Below, one piece after another: positions 1 to 6,326 of a DNA stretch of 15,117 nucleotides. A model generated the notes under the pieces. The model was not told the origin of the DNA. It worked only from the letters and a program-made list of their open reading frames with translations, and searched no databases. The translations under genes were made by a program, and so were the position numbers. Position 1 is the first letter of the stretch, and each line of letters opens with the position of its first letter. The stretch is from Rubrobacter sp. GTDB taxonomy: Bacteria > Actinomycetota > Rubrobacteria > Rubrobacterales > Rubrobacteraceae. The DNA is taken from assembly GCA_013817025.1 (NCBI GenBank), contig JACDDK010000009.1, positions 431 through 15,547 on the forward strand, written 5' to 3'.

Positions 1-971
1 AACCGTACGAGATCCACCGGACTCCGGGCGTCGTAGCGCAGCCCTAACCAACCACCGCTTTCGATAGGGGAGAGCGGCACCAGGTTGCCTGGTATTTGCG
101 GCGGGCGACTCTCTTCGCCACTATCCGCGTTTAGTAGCGAAGCTCGTATCGTCGCGCCCTCTATCTCGATGGCGACGACCGGACCGCCGTTCGGGGGGAC
201 GAAAGCGTATTCGATGTCGCGCTTCTCGTCGTCCAGGAGCCAGCGTGTATCCCCATCCTCCCACATTCCGAGCTTGCGGCGCGGGCCGTCTTCGGCGATG
301 AACAGGACGCGGCGGCCGTCCGGGAACCACGAGGCGGAGACTTTAGTGCGGGGTCCGAAGGACAGGATCCCGCGGTCCTCCACACCATCTATATCCACGA
401 GCCAGACCTGCCTGCCTTCCGGGTGATCGTCGCTCCGGTGGTAAAGCACCTGGTCGCCGGTGGGACTCAGTTGTGGCTCCACGAACGCGCTTTTCTCGGG
501 CCGGGCCAGCGGTACGCGCTCGCCGGTTTCGAGGTCGTGGCGATAGATCCAGGTAGCCTCGATCTCCTCTCTAGCCTCGAAATCGAAGTTCGCCCCATAC
601 ACCAGCCGTCGCCCATCAGGATGCAACTGCCCGCCCCGCACGAAATATCCCGGCGCTTCCTCCGTCAAAGGTCGCATAACCAAAGGCTCGTCCAGATCCA
701 CCCGAAACAACCGCGCCCGCTCGTCCCCGTCGTGGTCCTGAGCCACCACGACCGCCCGGCTATCAGACGACCACGAGACCACGAACGTGTCGTCCAGCGT
801 ATCCGTCAGCCGGACCGGTGCCGCCGAGCCGTCCACGAGCGCCGCGAACACGTCCGCCGCAGGACCAATACGCCCCCAACTCCACGCCACCCACCGGCCA
901 TCCGGCGAGACGTATGGAGCGGAGAGAGTTGGTATGGAGAGCAGGGCTTCTAGGCGTTTATCGAGGCTCAT
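1..971 (-). CDS. S9 (prolyl oligopeptidase) family peptidase, N-terminal beta-propeller part, cut by left edge
   Basis: Translating the minus strand from ATG at 971 gives 323 uninterrupted codons to the window edge. The protein begins MSLDKRLEALLSIPTLSAPY and shows repeated propeller-type strands such as SPDGRWVAWSW, WSSDSRAVVVAQD, HPDGRRLVYG, SPTGDQVLYH and FPDGRRVLFIAED. This is the WD40-like/TolB-like blade pattern found before the alpha/beta-hydrolase domain in S9 acylaminoacyl or prolyl oligopeptidases. The catalytic Ser-Asp-His domain would lie beyond the edge, so activity cannot be confirmed here. The start lies 12 nt after the regulator's stop codon (984-986) and no strong ribosome site precedes it, which suggests co-transcription and coupled translation. 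The family hydrolyses short peptides or acyl-amino acids; supplying free alanine to the divergent ald is only a guess. Confidence 0.85.
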   Translation of the reverse strand, partial: MSLDKRLEALLSIPTLSAPYVSPDGRWVAWSWGRIGPAADVFAALVDGSAAPVRLTDTLDDTFVVSWSSDSRAVVVAQDHDGDERARLFRVDLDEPLVMRPLTEEAPGYFVRGGQLHPDGRRLVYGANFDFEAREEIEATWIYRHDLETGERVPLARPEKSAFVEPQLSPTGDQVLYHRSDDHPEGRQVWLVDIDGVEDRGILSFGPRTKVSASWFPDGRRVLFIAEDGPRRKLGMWEDGDTRWLLDDEKRDIEYAFVPPNGGPVVAIEIEGATIRASLLNADSGEESRPPQIPGNLVPLSPIESGGWLGLRYDARSPVDLVR

Positions 972-983
972 GGGATGCCGAGC

Positions 984-1790
984 CTAGAAGGTCGGTGGGG
1001 TGTTGACGTAGATCGCTTCGACGGGTTCGTCCGCCCACCAGCGATGCGGGGTGGTGGATGGGAAGTACAGTGTGTCGCCGGGTGAGAGGCTGTAGGTTTT
1101 CTGATCCCGAAGCTCCACGTGCAGCGTGCCGGAGATGACATAGATGAACTCCTCGCCGTTGTGGCTGTAGAAACCCTCGCTGCCGCCGCCGGGCGGGACT
1201 TTTATGTACGAGGGGTCCATCACCTTCTCGCCCGAGGCCATCTCCTCGAAGCGCACACCATTCTCCCACTGCATCACCGGACGATCAGCCGCCCGTACGA
1301 GTGGCGTACTCTGCTCTAAATCGGCCCCGAACAACTCGCGCATACTCACGCCATACGCCCCGGCCAACAACCGCAACGAAGCTATGGACGCCCCCGACCC
1401 CCCACGCTCCAGCGCCGAGATGAACGAGATGGAGAGCCCGGTCGCCTCGGAGACTTCCTTGAGCGTCCGGTGGGCTTTTAGCCGCAGCCGCCGCAACTGT
1501 TCGCCGGGCGTTACGGTACCCCGCGCCGCGCCGTTGGCGGGTTGGCTCTCGCGCATGGTGCCTATCTGCTTGCGGATGGCGGCGAAGTTCAAGCCCTCGA
1601 CCTTCCTTAGCTGCTTGACCTCGCGCAGCCTATCCACGTCCGGCTCCGTATAGACCCGATACCCCCGATCCGTGCGCCCCGGTTGGACCAAACGCTCCCG
1701 CTCCCACAACCGCAGCGTCTGCGGCGCGAGCCCAATGGACTGCGAGACCTCGCCTATGGAGAACCCAACCGAACCGTTCCTACTCGCCAA
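984..1790 (-). CDS. Transcriptional regulator: MerR-type HTH + XRE-type HTH + cupin sensor
   Basis: This is a 268-residue protein from TTG at 1790. The reading frame is open to an ATG at 1826 (280 residues). I prefer TTG 1790 because GGGAGG lies 4 nt before it, and because the likely -10 box (TATACT, 1830-1835) would put the transcript start at or after the ATG. GTG 1805 is another option. Three domains follow in order: a MerR winged helix (about 10-75, FSIGEVSQSIGLAPQTLRLW then GYRVY), a second XRE/Cro helix-turn-helix (about 97-155, LKEVSEATGLSISFISALER), and a C-terminal cupin (about 195-263, HNGEEFIYVISG, PGDTLYFP, TPH). XRE+cupin proteins include PuuR, a repressor of putrescine catabolism; the added MerR domain is unusual. 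It is divergent from ald and upstream of the S9 peptidase gene, so it probably controls both directions. The ligand is unknown, perhaps an amino acid or polyamine. Confidence 0.9.
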   Translation of the reverse strand: MASRNGSVGFSIGEVSQSIGLAPQTLRLWERERLVQPGRTDRGYRVYTEPDVDRLREVKQLRKVEGLNFAAIRKQIGTMRESQPANGAARGTVTPGEQLRRLRLKAHRTLKEVSEATGLSISFISALERGGSGASIASLRLLAGAYGVSMRELFGADLEQSTPLVRAADRPVMQWENGVRFEEMASGEKVMDPSYIKVPPGGGSEGFYSHNGEEFIYVISGTLHVELRDQKTYSLSPGDTLYFPSTTPHRWWADEPVEAIYVNTPPTF

Positions 1791-1829
1791 CCCGCCTCCC
1801 GTCACACACTCCAGAACTATATTCATCCT

Positions 1830-1858
1830 AGTATATTTGAACCATTACCGTAACGTCC
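1830..1858 (-). promoter_or_regulatory. Putative promoter of the MerR-XRE-cupin regulator
   Basis: On the minus strand TATACT (1835 to 1830) is a good -10 box. The expected -35 place (about 1853-1858) is weak, and the TTACCGTAA dyad (1845-1853) lies between them, as in activator-dependent or MerR-controlled promoters. Transcription would start near 1823, which disfavours the ATG at 1826 as translation start. Confidence 0.4.
1837..1854 (+). promoter_or_regulatory. Operator copy 1, TTGAAC-N2-TTACCGTAAC
   Basis: This 18-bp element matches operator copy 2 (1903-1920) at 15 of 18 positions. It contains the dyad TTAC-N-GTAA at 1845-1853. It lies in front of the regulator gene, overlapping that gene's predicted promoter, so it is a candidate autoregulation site. 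The identity of the binding protein is inferred from position. Confidence 0.55.
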
Positions 1859-1902
1859 CCGCGAGCCGACAAGACCAGCCACCATACAAAATGACAGCAT
1901 CA

Positions 1903-1920
1903 TTGAACGTTTACTGTAAC
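1903..1920 (+). promoter_or_regulatory. Operator copy 2, TTGAAC-N2-TTACTGTAAC, inside the ald promoter
   Basis: This is the second copy of the 18-bp element, in the same orientation and 66 bp from copy 1. Its TTAC-N-GTAA dyad (1911-1919) sits between the -35 and -10 boxes of the ald promoter. MerR proteins characteristically bind within the spacer. Confidence 0.6.
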
Positions 1921-1931
1921 CTTGTTATAAG
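1903..1931 (+). promoter_or_regulatory. ald promoter (TTGAAC - 17 bp - TATAAG)
   Basis: TTGAAC (1903-1908) and TATAAG (1926-1931) are separated by 17 bp and are near the vegetative sigma consensus. The transcript would start near 1938, leaving a leader of about 30 nt before ATG 1969. The operator dyad fills the spacer. Confidence 0.65.
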
Positions 1932-1968
1932 GTAATCAGGAGAAAGTATTGTGCGGAAGGGAGCATTT

Positions 1969-3099
1969 ATGGCGACTGTGGTAGGGGTGCCGAAGGAGAT
2001 CAAGGACATGGAGGGCCGCGTCTCGATGCAGCCCGACGGCGTCACGGAGCTCGTGCATCACGGTCACGAGGTCGTGGTGCAGTCCGGGGCTGGTAAGGGC
2101 GCGGGCTTCACGGACGAGGAGTACGCGGCGCTCGGAGCGCGGGTCGTGGGGAGCGCCGAGGAAGTCTTCGAGGTGGCGGACCTTATAGTGAAGGTCAAGG
2201 AGCCCGTTCCCGAGGAGTACGATCGATTCCGTGAAGGCCAGCAGCTCTTCACCTACCTGCATCTGGCCGCCGACAAGGGCCTCACCGAGTTCCTGATGGA
2301 CAAGAAGCTAAATTCCATCGCCTACGAGACCGTCCAACTACCGGATGGTAGCCTGCCGCTTCTCACGCCCATGAGCGAGGTCGCCGGGCGTATGTCCGTG
2401 CAGGCGGCGGCGCATCACCTCGAAAGCCCCAATGGTGGCGCGGGCCTGTTGTTGGGTGGCGTGCCGGGGACTCCGGCGGCGAAGGTCACGATCATCGGTG
2501 GGGGAGTCTCCGGGACCGAGGCGGCCAAGATAGCGGTTGGAATGCACGCCATAGTGCGGGTTATGGACGTGAACCCGAAGAGGCTCGCGTATTTGGCGGA
2601 CATCTTCGAGGGACGGGTTGACCTCGTGATCCCAAACCGCGCCCGCACCGCCGCCTATGTCGCGGAATCCGATGTGGTCATAGGCGCTGTGCTCGTGGCT
2701 GGGGCCAAAGCCCCCAAATTAGTCTCCCGAGAGATGATCTCCGCGATGCGTACCGGCTCCGTCGTGGTCGACATCGCCATAGACCAGGGCGGATGCTTCG
2801 AGACCAGCCGGCCAACCACGCACTCCGAACCGACCTACGTAGAGGAGGGTGTCGTCCACTACTGCGTGGCTAACATCCCCGGCGCGGTGGCCCGCACCTC
2901 GACGTTGGCGCTCACCAGCGTCACGCTGCCGTACCTCGTAAAGATAGCGGACCACGGCATAGAGGGCGCGGTAGCCGCCGACCCGAATTTGGCGAAAGGG
3001 CTTTCGACCCTGCGCGGAGACCTCGTGAGCAAGCCGGTGGCCGAGGCCCTGGATCTCCCCTACACTGACCCCGCCGAGTTGCTGCGCCAACCCGCGTGA
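1969..3099 (+). CDS. ald: Alanine dehydrogenase
   Basis: The 376-residue product has the family's usual length (about 370). It catalyses NAD-dependent interconversion of L-alanine with pyruvate and ammonia in the cytosol. The start MATVVGVPKEIKDMEGRVSM is typical of Ald. The catalytic residues appear as K75 (DLIVKVKEP) and H98 (TYLHLA). The NAD-binding loop GGGVSGTEAA (about 177-186) is followed by the acidic D200 for the ribose. ATG 1969 is chosen over the in-frame GTG 1951: AAGGGAG lies 6 nt before the ATG, homologues start there, and the predicted transcript start (about 1938) is too close to the GTG site. Ald begins a plus-strand row with the ureohydrolase and aminotransferase and probably recycles alanine nitrogen or carbon. 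Regulation is probably by the divergent MerR-XRE-cupin protein through the dyad in its promoter. Confidence 0.95.
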   Translation: MATVVGVPKEIKDMEGRVSMQPDGVTELVHHGHEVVVQSGAGKGAGFTDEEYAALGARVVGSAEEVFEVADLIVKVKEPVPEEYDRFREGQQLFTYLHLAADKGLTEFLMDKKLNSIAYETVQLPDGSLPLLTPMSEVAGRMSVQAAAHHLESPNGGAGLLLGGVPGTPAAKVTIIGGGVSGTEAAKIAVGMHAIVRVMDVNPKRLAYLADIFEGRVDLVIPNRARTAAYVAESDVVIGAVLVAGAKAPKLVSREMISAMRTGSVVVDIAIDQGGCFETSRPTTHSEPTYVEEGVVHYCVANIPGAVARTSTLALTSVTLPYLVKIADHGIEGAVAADPNLAKGLSTLRGDLVSKPVAEALDLPYTDPAELLRQPA

Positions 3100-3145
3100 A
3101 GCGTGGATTGGTGTCCGGTGCTGGCTCCCTCTATATAGGAAGTCC

Positions 3146-3189
3146 AGGAGGTACGCAACGCGGAGCGACGCCCGTCTGGCGTCCAGGGA
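3146..3189 (+). promoter_or_regulatory. Leader with strong Shine-Dalgarno, hairpin and second Shine-Dalgarno before the ureohydrolase
   Basis: AGGAGGT (3146-3152) is the best ribosome site in the region but has no ATG, GTG or TTG 5-10 nt after it, only an in-frame ACG at 3158. A perfect 6-bp hairpin follows (GACGCC 3167-3172, GGCGTC 3178-3183). AGGGA (3185-3189) then lies 7 nt before TTG 3197. A weak promoter-like pair precedes it (TTGGTG 3108-3113, TATATA 3132-3137, 18 bp apart). Confidence 0.4.
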
Positions 3190-3196
3190 CTCTATC

Positions 3197-4147
3197 TTGA
3201 CCCGCTACGAACCCGCGAACTCCTTAGAGACGCCGCGTTTCTCGGGTGTGCGTACCTTCATGCGCCTGCCCAACAACCGCGACCTGCCAAACGCCGCTGC
3301 CGCTATCGTCGGAGCGCCCTTCGACACCGGAGCGTCGTTCCGAGCCGGTGCTCGCTTCGGCCCCGAGAGCATCCGCAGCGCCTCGCACCTTCTTAGGCCG
3401 TACAACCCGTCACAGGACGTATCCATCTTCGAGCATCTGTCGGTGATCGACTACGGCGACGTTACCGTCGTGCCAGGCTTCATAGAAGAGAGCTACGCCG
3501 AAATAGAGAAAGGGCTAGCCGAGATACACCAGGCGAGCGTCGTCCCGATAGTCCTCGGCGGGGACCACTCCATCGCTCTGCCGGAGCTTCGGGCCGCCGC
3601 CGAGACGCACGGTCCGCTCGCGCTCGTGCAGTTCGACTCCCACGCCGATACCTGGGACGCCTACTTTGGCAAGAAGTACAACCACGGCACCGTCTTCAAG
3701 CGCGCCGTCGAGGAAGGGCTGCTGCGCCCGGAGCACTCCATCCAGGTCGGGATGCGCGGCTCGCTCTACGACGCCGGGGACCTCGAAGAGTCCCGCAGGC
3801 TCGGCCTGGAGTTGCTCACCACCGACGATGTCCGCGGGATCGGTGTCCCCGCGACCATCGAGCGCATCCGGGATCGCGTGGGCGACGCGAAGCTCTACGT
3901 CTCCTTCGACGTGGACTTCGTGGACCCGGCCTACGCCCCCGGCACCGGCACGCCGGAGATCGGGGGCTTCACCAGCCGCGAGGCGCAAGTGTTCGTGCGG
4001 GGTTTGCGCGGATTAGACATCGTTGGTTGCGACGTCGTCGAAGTCTACCCACAGTACGACGGGCCAGGGCAGGTCACGAGCCTGATGGCGGCCAACATCG
4101 CCTACGAGTTGCTCACGCTCGTGGCGGTTAGGCGGAGCGGAGCGTAG
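3197..4147 (+). CDS. Ureohydrolase (arginase/agmatinase family; possibly guanidinobutyrase)
   Basis: The 316-residue product is a Mn-dependent hydrolase that releases urea from a guanidino compound. All metal-ligand motifs are present: GGDHS with H124, FDSHAD with D147, H149 and D151, and SFDVDFVDPAYAPGTGTPE with D238 and D240. The late EVYPQYD is close to the EVSPPYD of agmatinases rather than classical arginases. The TTG start has AGGGA 7 nt upstream; a longer non-canonical start at ACG 3158 cannot be excluded. The gene lies 97 nt after ald and 63 nt before a GABA-type aminotransferase. If the substrate is 4-guanidinobutyrate, the product would be GABA, the next enzyme's substrate; if agmatine, putrescine. 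Sequence alone does not decide the substrate, so I give no gene symbol. Confidence 0.92.
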   Translation: MTRYEPANSLETPRFSGVRTFMRLPNNRDLPNAAAAIVGAPFDTGASFRAGARFGPESIRSASHLLRPYNPSQDVSIFEHLSVIDYGDVTVVPGFIEESYAEIEKGLAEIHQASVVPIVLGGDHSIALPELRAAAETHGPLALVQFDSHADTWDAYFGKKYNHGTVFKRAVEEGLLRPEHSIQVGMRGSLYDAGDLEESRRLGLELLTTDDVRGIGVPATIERIRDRVGDAKLYVSFDVDFVDPAYAPGTGTPEIGGFTSREAQVFVRGLRGLDIVGCDVVEVYPQYDGPGQVTSLMAANIAYELLTLVAVRRSGA

Positions 4148-4169
4148 CGCCGAGTAGCGGGTTGGTCGT

Positions 4170-4203
4170 TATACTGGAATCGTTCAGAGCAACAGGAAGA
4201 GGT
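4170..4203 (+). promoter_or_regulatory. Possible promoter -10 and ribosome site of the aminotransferase gene
   Basis: TATACT at 4170-4175 is a good -10 box without a clear -35 partner. AAGAGGT (4197-4203 region) lies 7 nt before ATG 4211 and decides that start over GTG 4202. The gene could be read from ald, from here, or both. Confidence 0.35.
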
Positions 4204-4210
4204 GTCGAGG

Positions 4211-5557
4211 ATGCTAGAGTCGAAGAGGATCAGGACCGAAATACCGGGTCCGAAGAGCCGGGAGTTGATGCAGCGGCGCAAGAACGCCGTGACCTCGGGA
4301 GTCGGCATCGCCACCCCGATCTTCGCCCAAAAAGCTAAAGGTGCCCTGCTCACGGACGTCGACGGCAACGAGTTCATAGATTTCGGCGGCGGCATCGGCG
4401 TCCTGAACGTCGGCCACAACGAGCCGCGAGTGGTCGAAGCCATAAAGGAACAGGCCGAGAAATTCCTCCATACCTGCTTCTACGTTACCGAATACGAGGT
4501 CTACATAGAACTCGCCGAAAAGCTAAACGCCCTCGTGCCGGGCGACGGCGAGAAACGCTCCATGTTCGTGAACTCCGGCGCGGAGGCCGTCGAGAACGCC
4601 GTCAAAATAGCGCGCTCCTACACGGGTCGCCCGGCGGTCATTGCCTTCGAGAACGCCTTCCACGGTCGTACCCTCCTCGGTGTAACGCTCACCAGCAAGA
4701 CCGACCCGTACAAGAAAGGTTTCGGCCCGTTCGTCCCGGAGGTTTATCGGGTGCCGGCACCGTACCCGTACCGCTGTCCGGTTGGCAAGAACTGCTCCGG
4801 CGGCTGCCAGGGGGATTGCTTCGGCGCTCTGGAGAAAGCGTTGACGGGCTACGTTCACCCGGAGAGCGTGGCGGCGGTCATCGTGGAGCCGGTGAGTGGA
4901 GAGGGTGGATTCTTGCCGTTCCCGGACTTCTATCTGCGGCGGCTGCGGGAGTTCTGCGACAAGTATGGGATCGTGCTGATCGTGGACGAGGTCCAGACTG
5001 GGTTCGGGCGGACGGGCAAGATGTTCGCCATCGAGCATTCGGGTGTGATCCCGGACATCGTGACGACGGCCAAGAGCCTTGGGGGCGGGATGCCCATTGC
5101 GGGGGTGACGGGGAAGGCGGAGATCATGGACGCCGTCCACGTTGGGGGCCTCGGTACCACCTACGGCGGCAACCCGCTGGCCTGCGCCGCAGCGCTCGCC
5201 GTACTCGAAGCGTTCGAAGAAGACGACCTACTCGGTCGCGCCAACGTCGTTGGGGAGCGCATCATGGGCGCGATGCGCGAACTGCAAGAGAAGCACCCGG
5301 ACTTCGTGGGCGACGTGCGAGGTCTCGGCCCGATGGCCGCGATGGAGCTGGTAAAAGACGCCGAGAGCCGCGCCCCGGACAAGGAGCGCACCGGAAGGAT
5401 CGTCGAGTCGGCGCTACAGGAAGGGCTGTTACTGTTGACCGCTGGACAGCACGGCAACGTCATTCGCACTCTGGCACCGCTCTCCATAAACGACGAGGAG
5501 TTGGACGAGGGACTCGCGGTCATGGCTCGCGCCGTGGATGCCGCCGCTTCCTCCTAA
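4211..5557 (+). CDS. gabT: 4-aminobutyrate (class III, PLP-dependent) aminotransferase
   Basis: The 448-residue product has the length of GabT and begins MLESKRIRTEIPGPKSRELM, the usual start of actinobacterial GABA aminotransferases. Visible features are NSGAEA for the PLP phosphate (about 122-127), VDEVQTGFGRTG (about 258-269) and TTAKSLGGGMP with the PLP lysine K288. The enzyme moves the amino group of GABA, or a related omega-amine, to 2-oxoglutarate, giving succinate semialdehyde. A segment at about 187-203 carries four cysteines spaced C-x5-C-x3-C-x3-C (CPVGKNCSGGCQGDC). Some GABA aminotransferases bind a 2Fe-2S cluster in this area, but whether these residues do is unknown. It follows the ureohydrolase gene by 63 nt and ends just before a strong terminator. 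An in-frame GTG at 4202 would add three residues. Confidence 0.9.
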   Translation: MLESKRIRTEIPGPKSRELMQRRKNAVTSGVGIATPIFAQKAKGALLTDVDGNEFIDFGGGIGVLNVGHNEPRVVEAIKEQAEKFLHTCFYVTEYEVYIELAEKLNALVPGDGEKRSMFVNSGAEAVENAVKIARSYTGRPAVIAFENAFHGRTLLGVTLTSKTDPYKKGFGPFVPEVYRVPAPYPYRCPVGKNCSGGCQGDCFGALEKALTGYVHPESVAAVIVEPVSGEGGFLPFPDFYLRRLREFCDKYGIVLIVDEVQTGFGRTGKMFAIEHSGVIPDIVTTAKSLGGGMPIAGVTGKAEIMDAVHVGGLGTTYGGNPLACAAALAVLEAFEEDDLLGRANVVGERIMGAMRELQEKHPDFVGDVRGLGPMAAMELVKDAESRAPDKERTGRIVESALQEGLLLLTAGQHGNVIRTLAPLSINDEELDEGLAVMARAVDAAASS

Positions 5558-5578
5558 AAAACTCCCGTGCACAACTCG

Positions 5579-5611
5579 CGGCGCGGTCTCCAAAAAAGGC
5601 CGCGCCGTTTT
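5579..5611 (+). terminator. Rho-independent terminator after gabT
   Basis: CGGCGCGGTC (5579-5588) pairs with GGCCGCGCCG (5598-5607) as a 10-bp stem with one G-T wobble and a 9-nt A-rich loop, followed by TTTT. It begins 21 nt after the gabT stop. The other strand has no T-run after the stem, so it probably does not terminate the convergent bioY. Confidence 0.85.
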
Positions 5612-5665
5612 CCGTCGCCGAGGCCGTAATGAGAATGGGCGGGGGCATCCTAATGCCTGAAGCCT

Positions 5666-6214
5666 TCAAGCGCGGGAGATGGCTACGGCTGGAGCTGCGG
5701 CGGTGCCGACTAGGGCGGCCAGTCCCACCTTGACGAGGTCGAACGCTACGAACGGCAAGACGCCTTGAGTTAGGGCCGCCGCCAGCGGCAGGTCGGTTAC
5801 CGTGGCGAGCCACGTGGCTCCGAGGGCGTAGATGATGGCGAGGCCGGCGGTTCCCCAGAGGAAGCTCGTTGTCAGGGCGCGGCCTCGGGTGGCGTTTAGG
5901 GCGGCGTGGGCGGCTAATCCGGCTACGGCGGCGGCTAGAGGGTAGGAGAGCAAGTATCCGCCGGTGGGACCGAGGATTTTGCCCATCCCGCCGGAGAACT
6001 GGGCGAAGACCGGCACGCCCACCGCACCCACGAGGACGTAGATCCCCTGCGCGAGCGCCCCGTGGAGTGGTCCCAGCAATAGTCCCGAGAGGACCACCGC
6101 GAGCACCTGCAACGTAAACGGCACCGGCGAGAACGGCAGCGGAATGGCTATTTGAGCGGCCACGGCGGTGACGGCGGCCATCAGCGCCACCCGCGTCATC
6201 GTTCCTGTGTTCAA
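5666..6214 (-). CDS. bioY: Biotin transporter substrate-binding subunit BioY
   Basis: The 182-residue, very hydrophobic protein has about six membrane segments. The segments LPFSPVPFTLQVLAVVLSGLLLG, FSGGMGKILGPTGGYLLSYP and LPFVAFDLVKVGLAA are the BioY family signature. BioY binds biotin in the membrane and acts alone or as the S-component of an ECF transporter with an ATPase/T-unit module; no such module is next to it here. TTG 6214 is chosen because AGAAGGAG lies 7 nt upstream; ATG 6199 is in frame but has no ribosome site. It is convergent with gabT and unrelated to that pathway. A dyad of BirA-operator geometry lies directly upstream. Confidence 0.93.
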   Translation of the reverse strand: MNTGTMTRVALMAAVTAVAAQIAIPLPFSPVPFTLQVLAVVLSGLLLGPLHGALAQGIYVLVGAVGVPVFAQFSGGMGKILGPTGGYLLSYPLAAAVAGLAAHAALNATRGRALTTSFLWGTAGLAIIYALGATWLATVTDLPLAAALTQGVLPFVAFDLVKVGLAALVGTAAAPAVAISRA

Positions 6215-6228
6215 ACTTCGTCTCCTTC

Positions 6229-6258
6229 TAGTCTTGTTTTGGAACTTTTACCAGACTA
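6229..6258 (-). promoter_or_regulatory. Dyad upstream of bioY, candidate BirA operator
   Basis: TAGTCTTG (6229-6236) and CCAGACTA (6251-6258) are inverted copies matching at 7 of 8 positions, with a 14-nt AT-rich spacer. BirA operators are two half-sites of about 9 bp separated by 14-16 bp, upstream of biotin genes. The half-sites here are not the Escherichia coli or Bacillus sequence, so assignment rests on geometry and position. The dyad ends next to the bioY ribosome site. Confidence 0.4.
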
Positions 6259-6326
6259 TCTTTTAGCACCGATCCCGCAAAGAATCCCGTACTACCTAAT
6301 CGGCCGCTGAAAGCTCCCCGCAGGGC

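Noticed and set aside
423..953. Plus-strand 176-residue open frame
   Set aside because: It is antisense to the S9 peptidase, whose frame has clear propeller motifs; the plus frame gives low-complexity Arg/Pro/His sequence with no recognisable fold.
4523..5140. Minus-strand 205-residue open frame
   Set aside because: Antisense to gabT and rich in Arg and His; a GC-driven shadow with no motif or ribosome site.
5645..5658. GGCAT/ATGCC hairpin as the bioY terminator
   Set aside because: The stem is only 5 bp with no T-run after it on the minus strand.
4816..5733. Plus-strand 305-residue open frame overlapping gabT and the terminator
   Set aside because: It is a +1 shadow of gabT with Arg/Gly-rich sequence, and it runs through the terminator hairpin.
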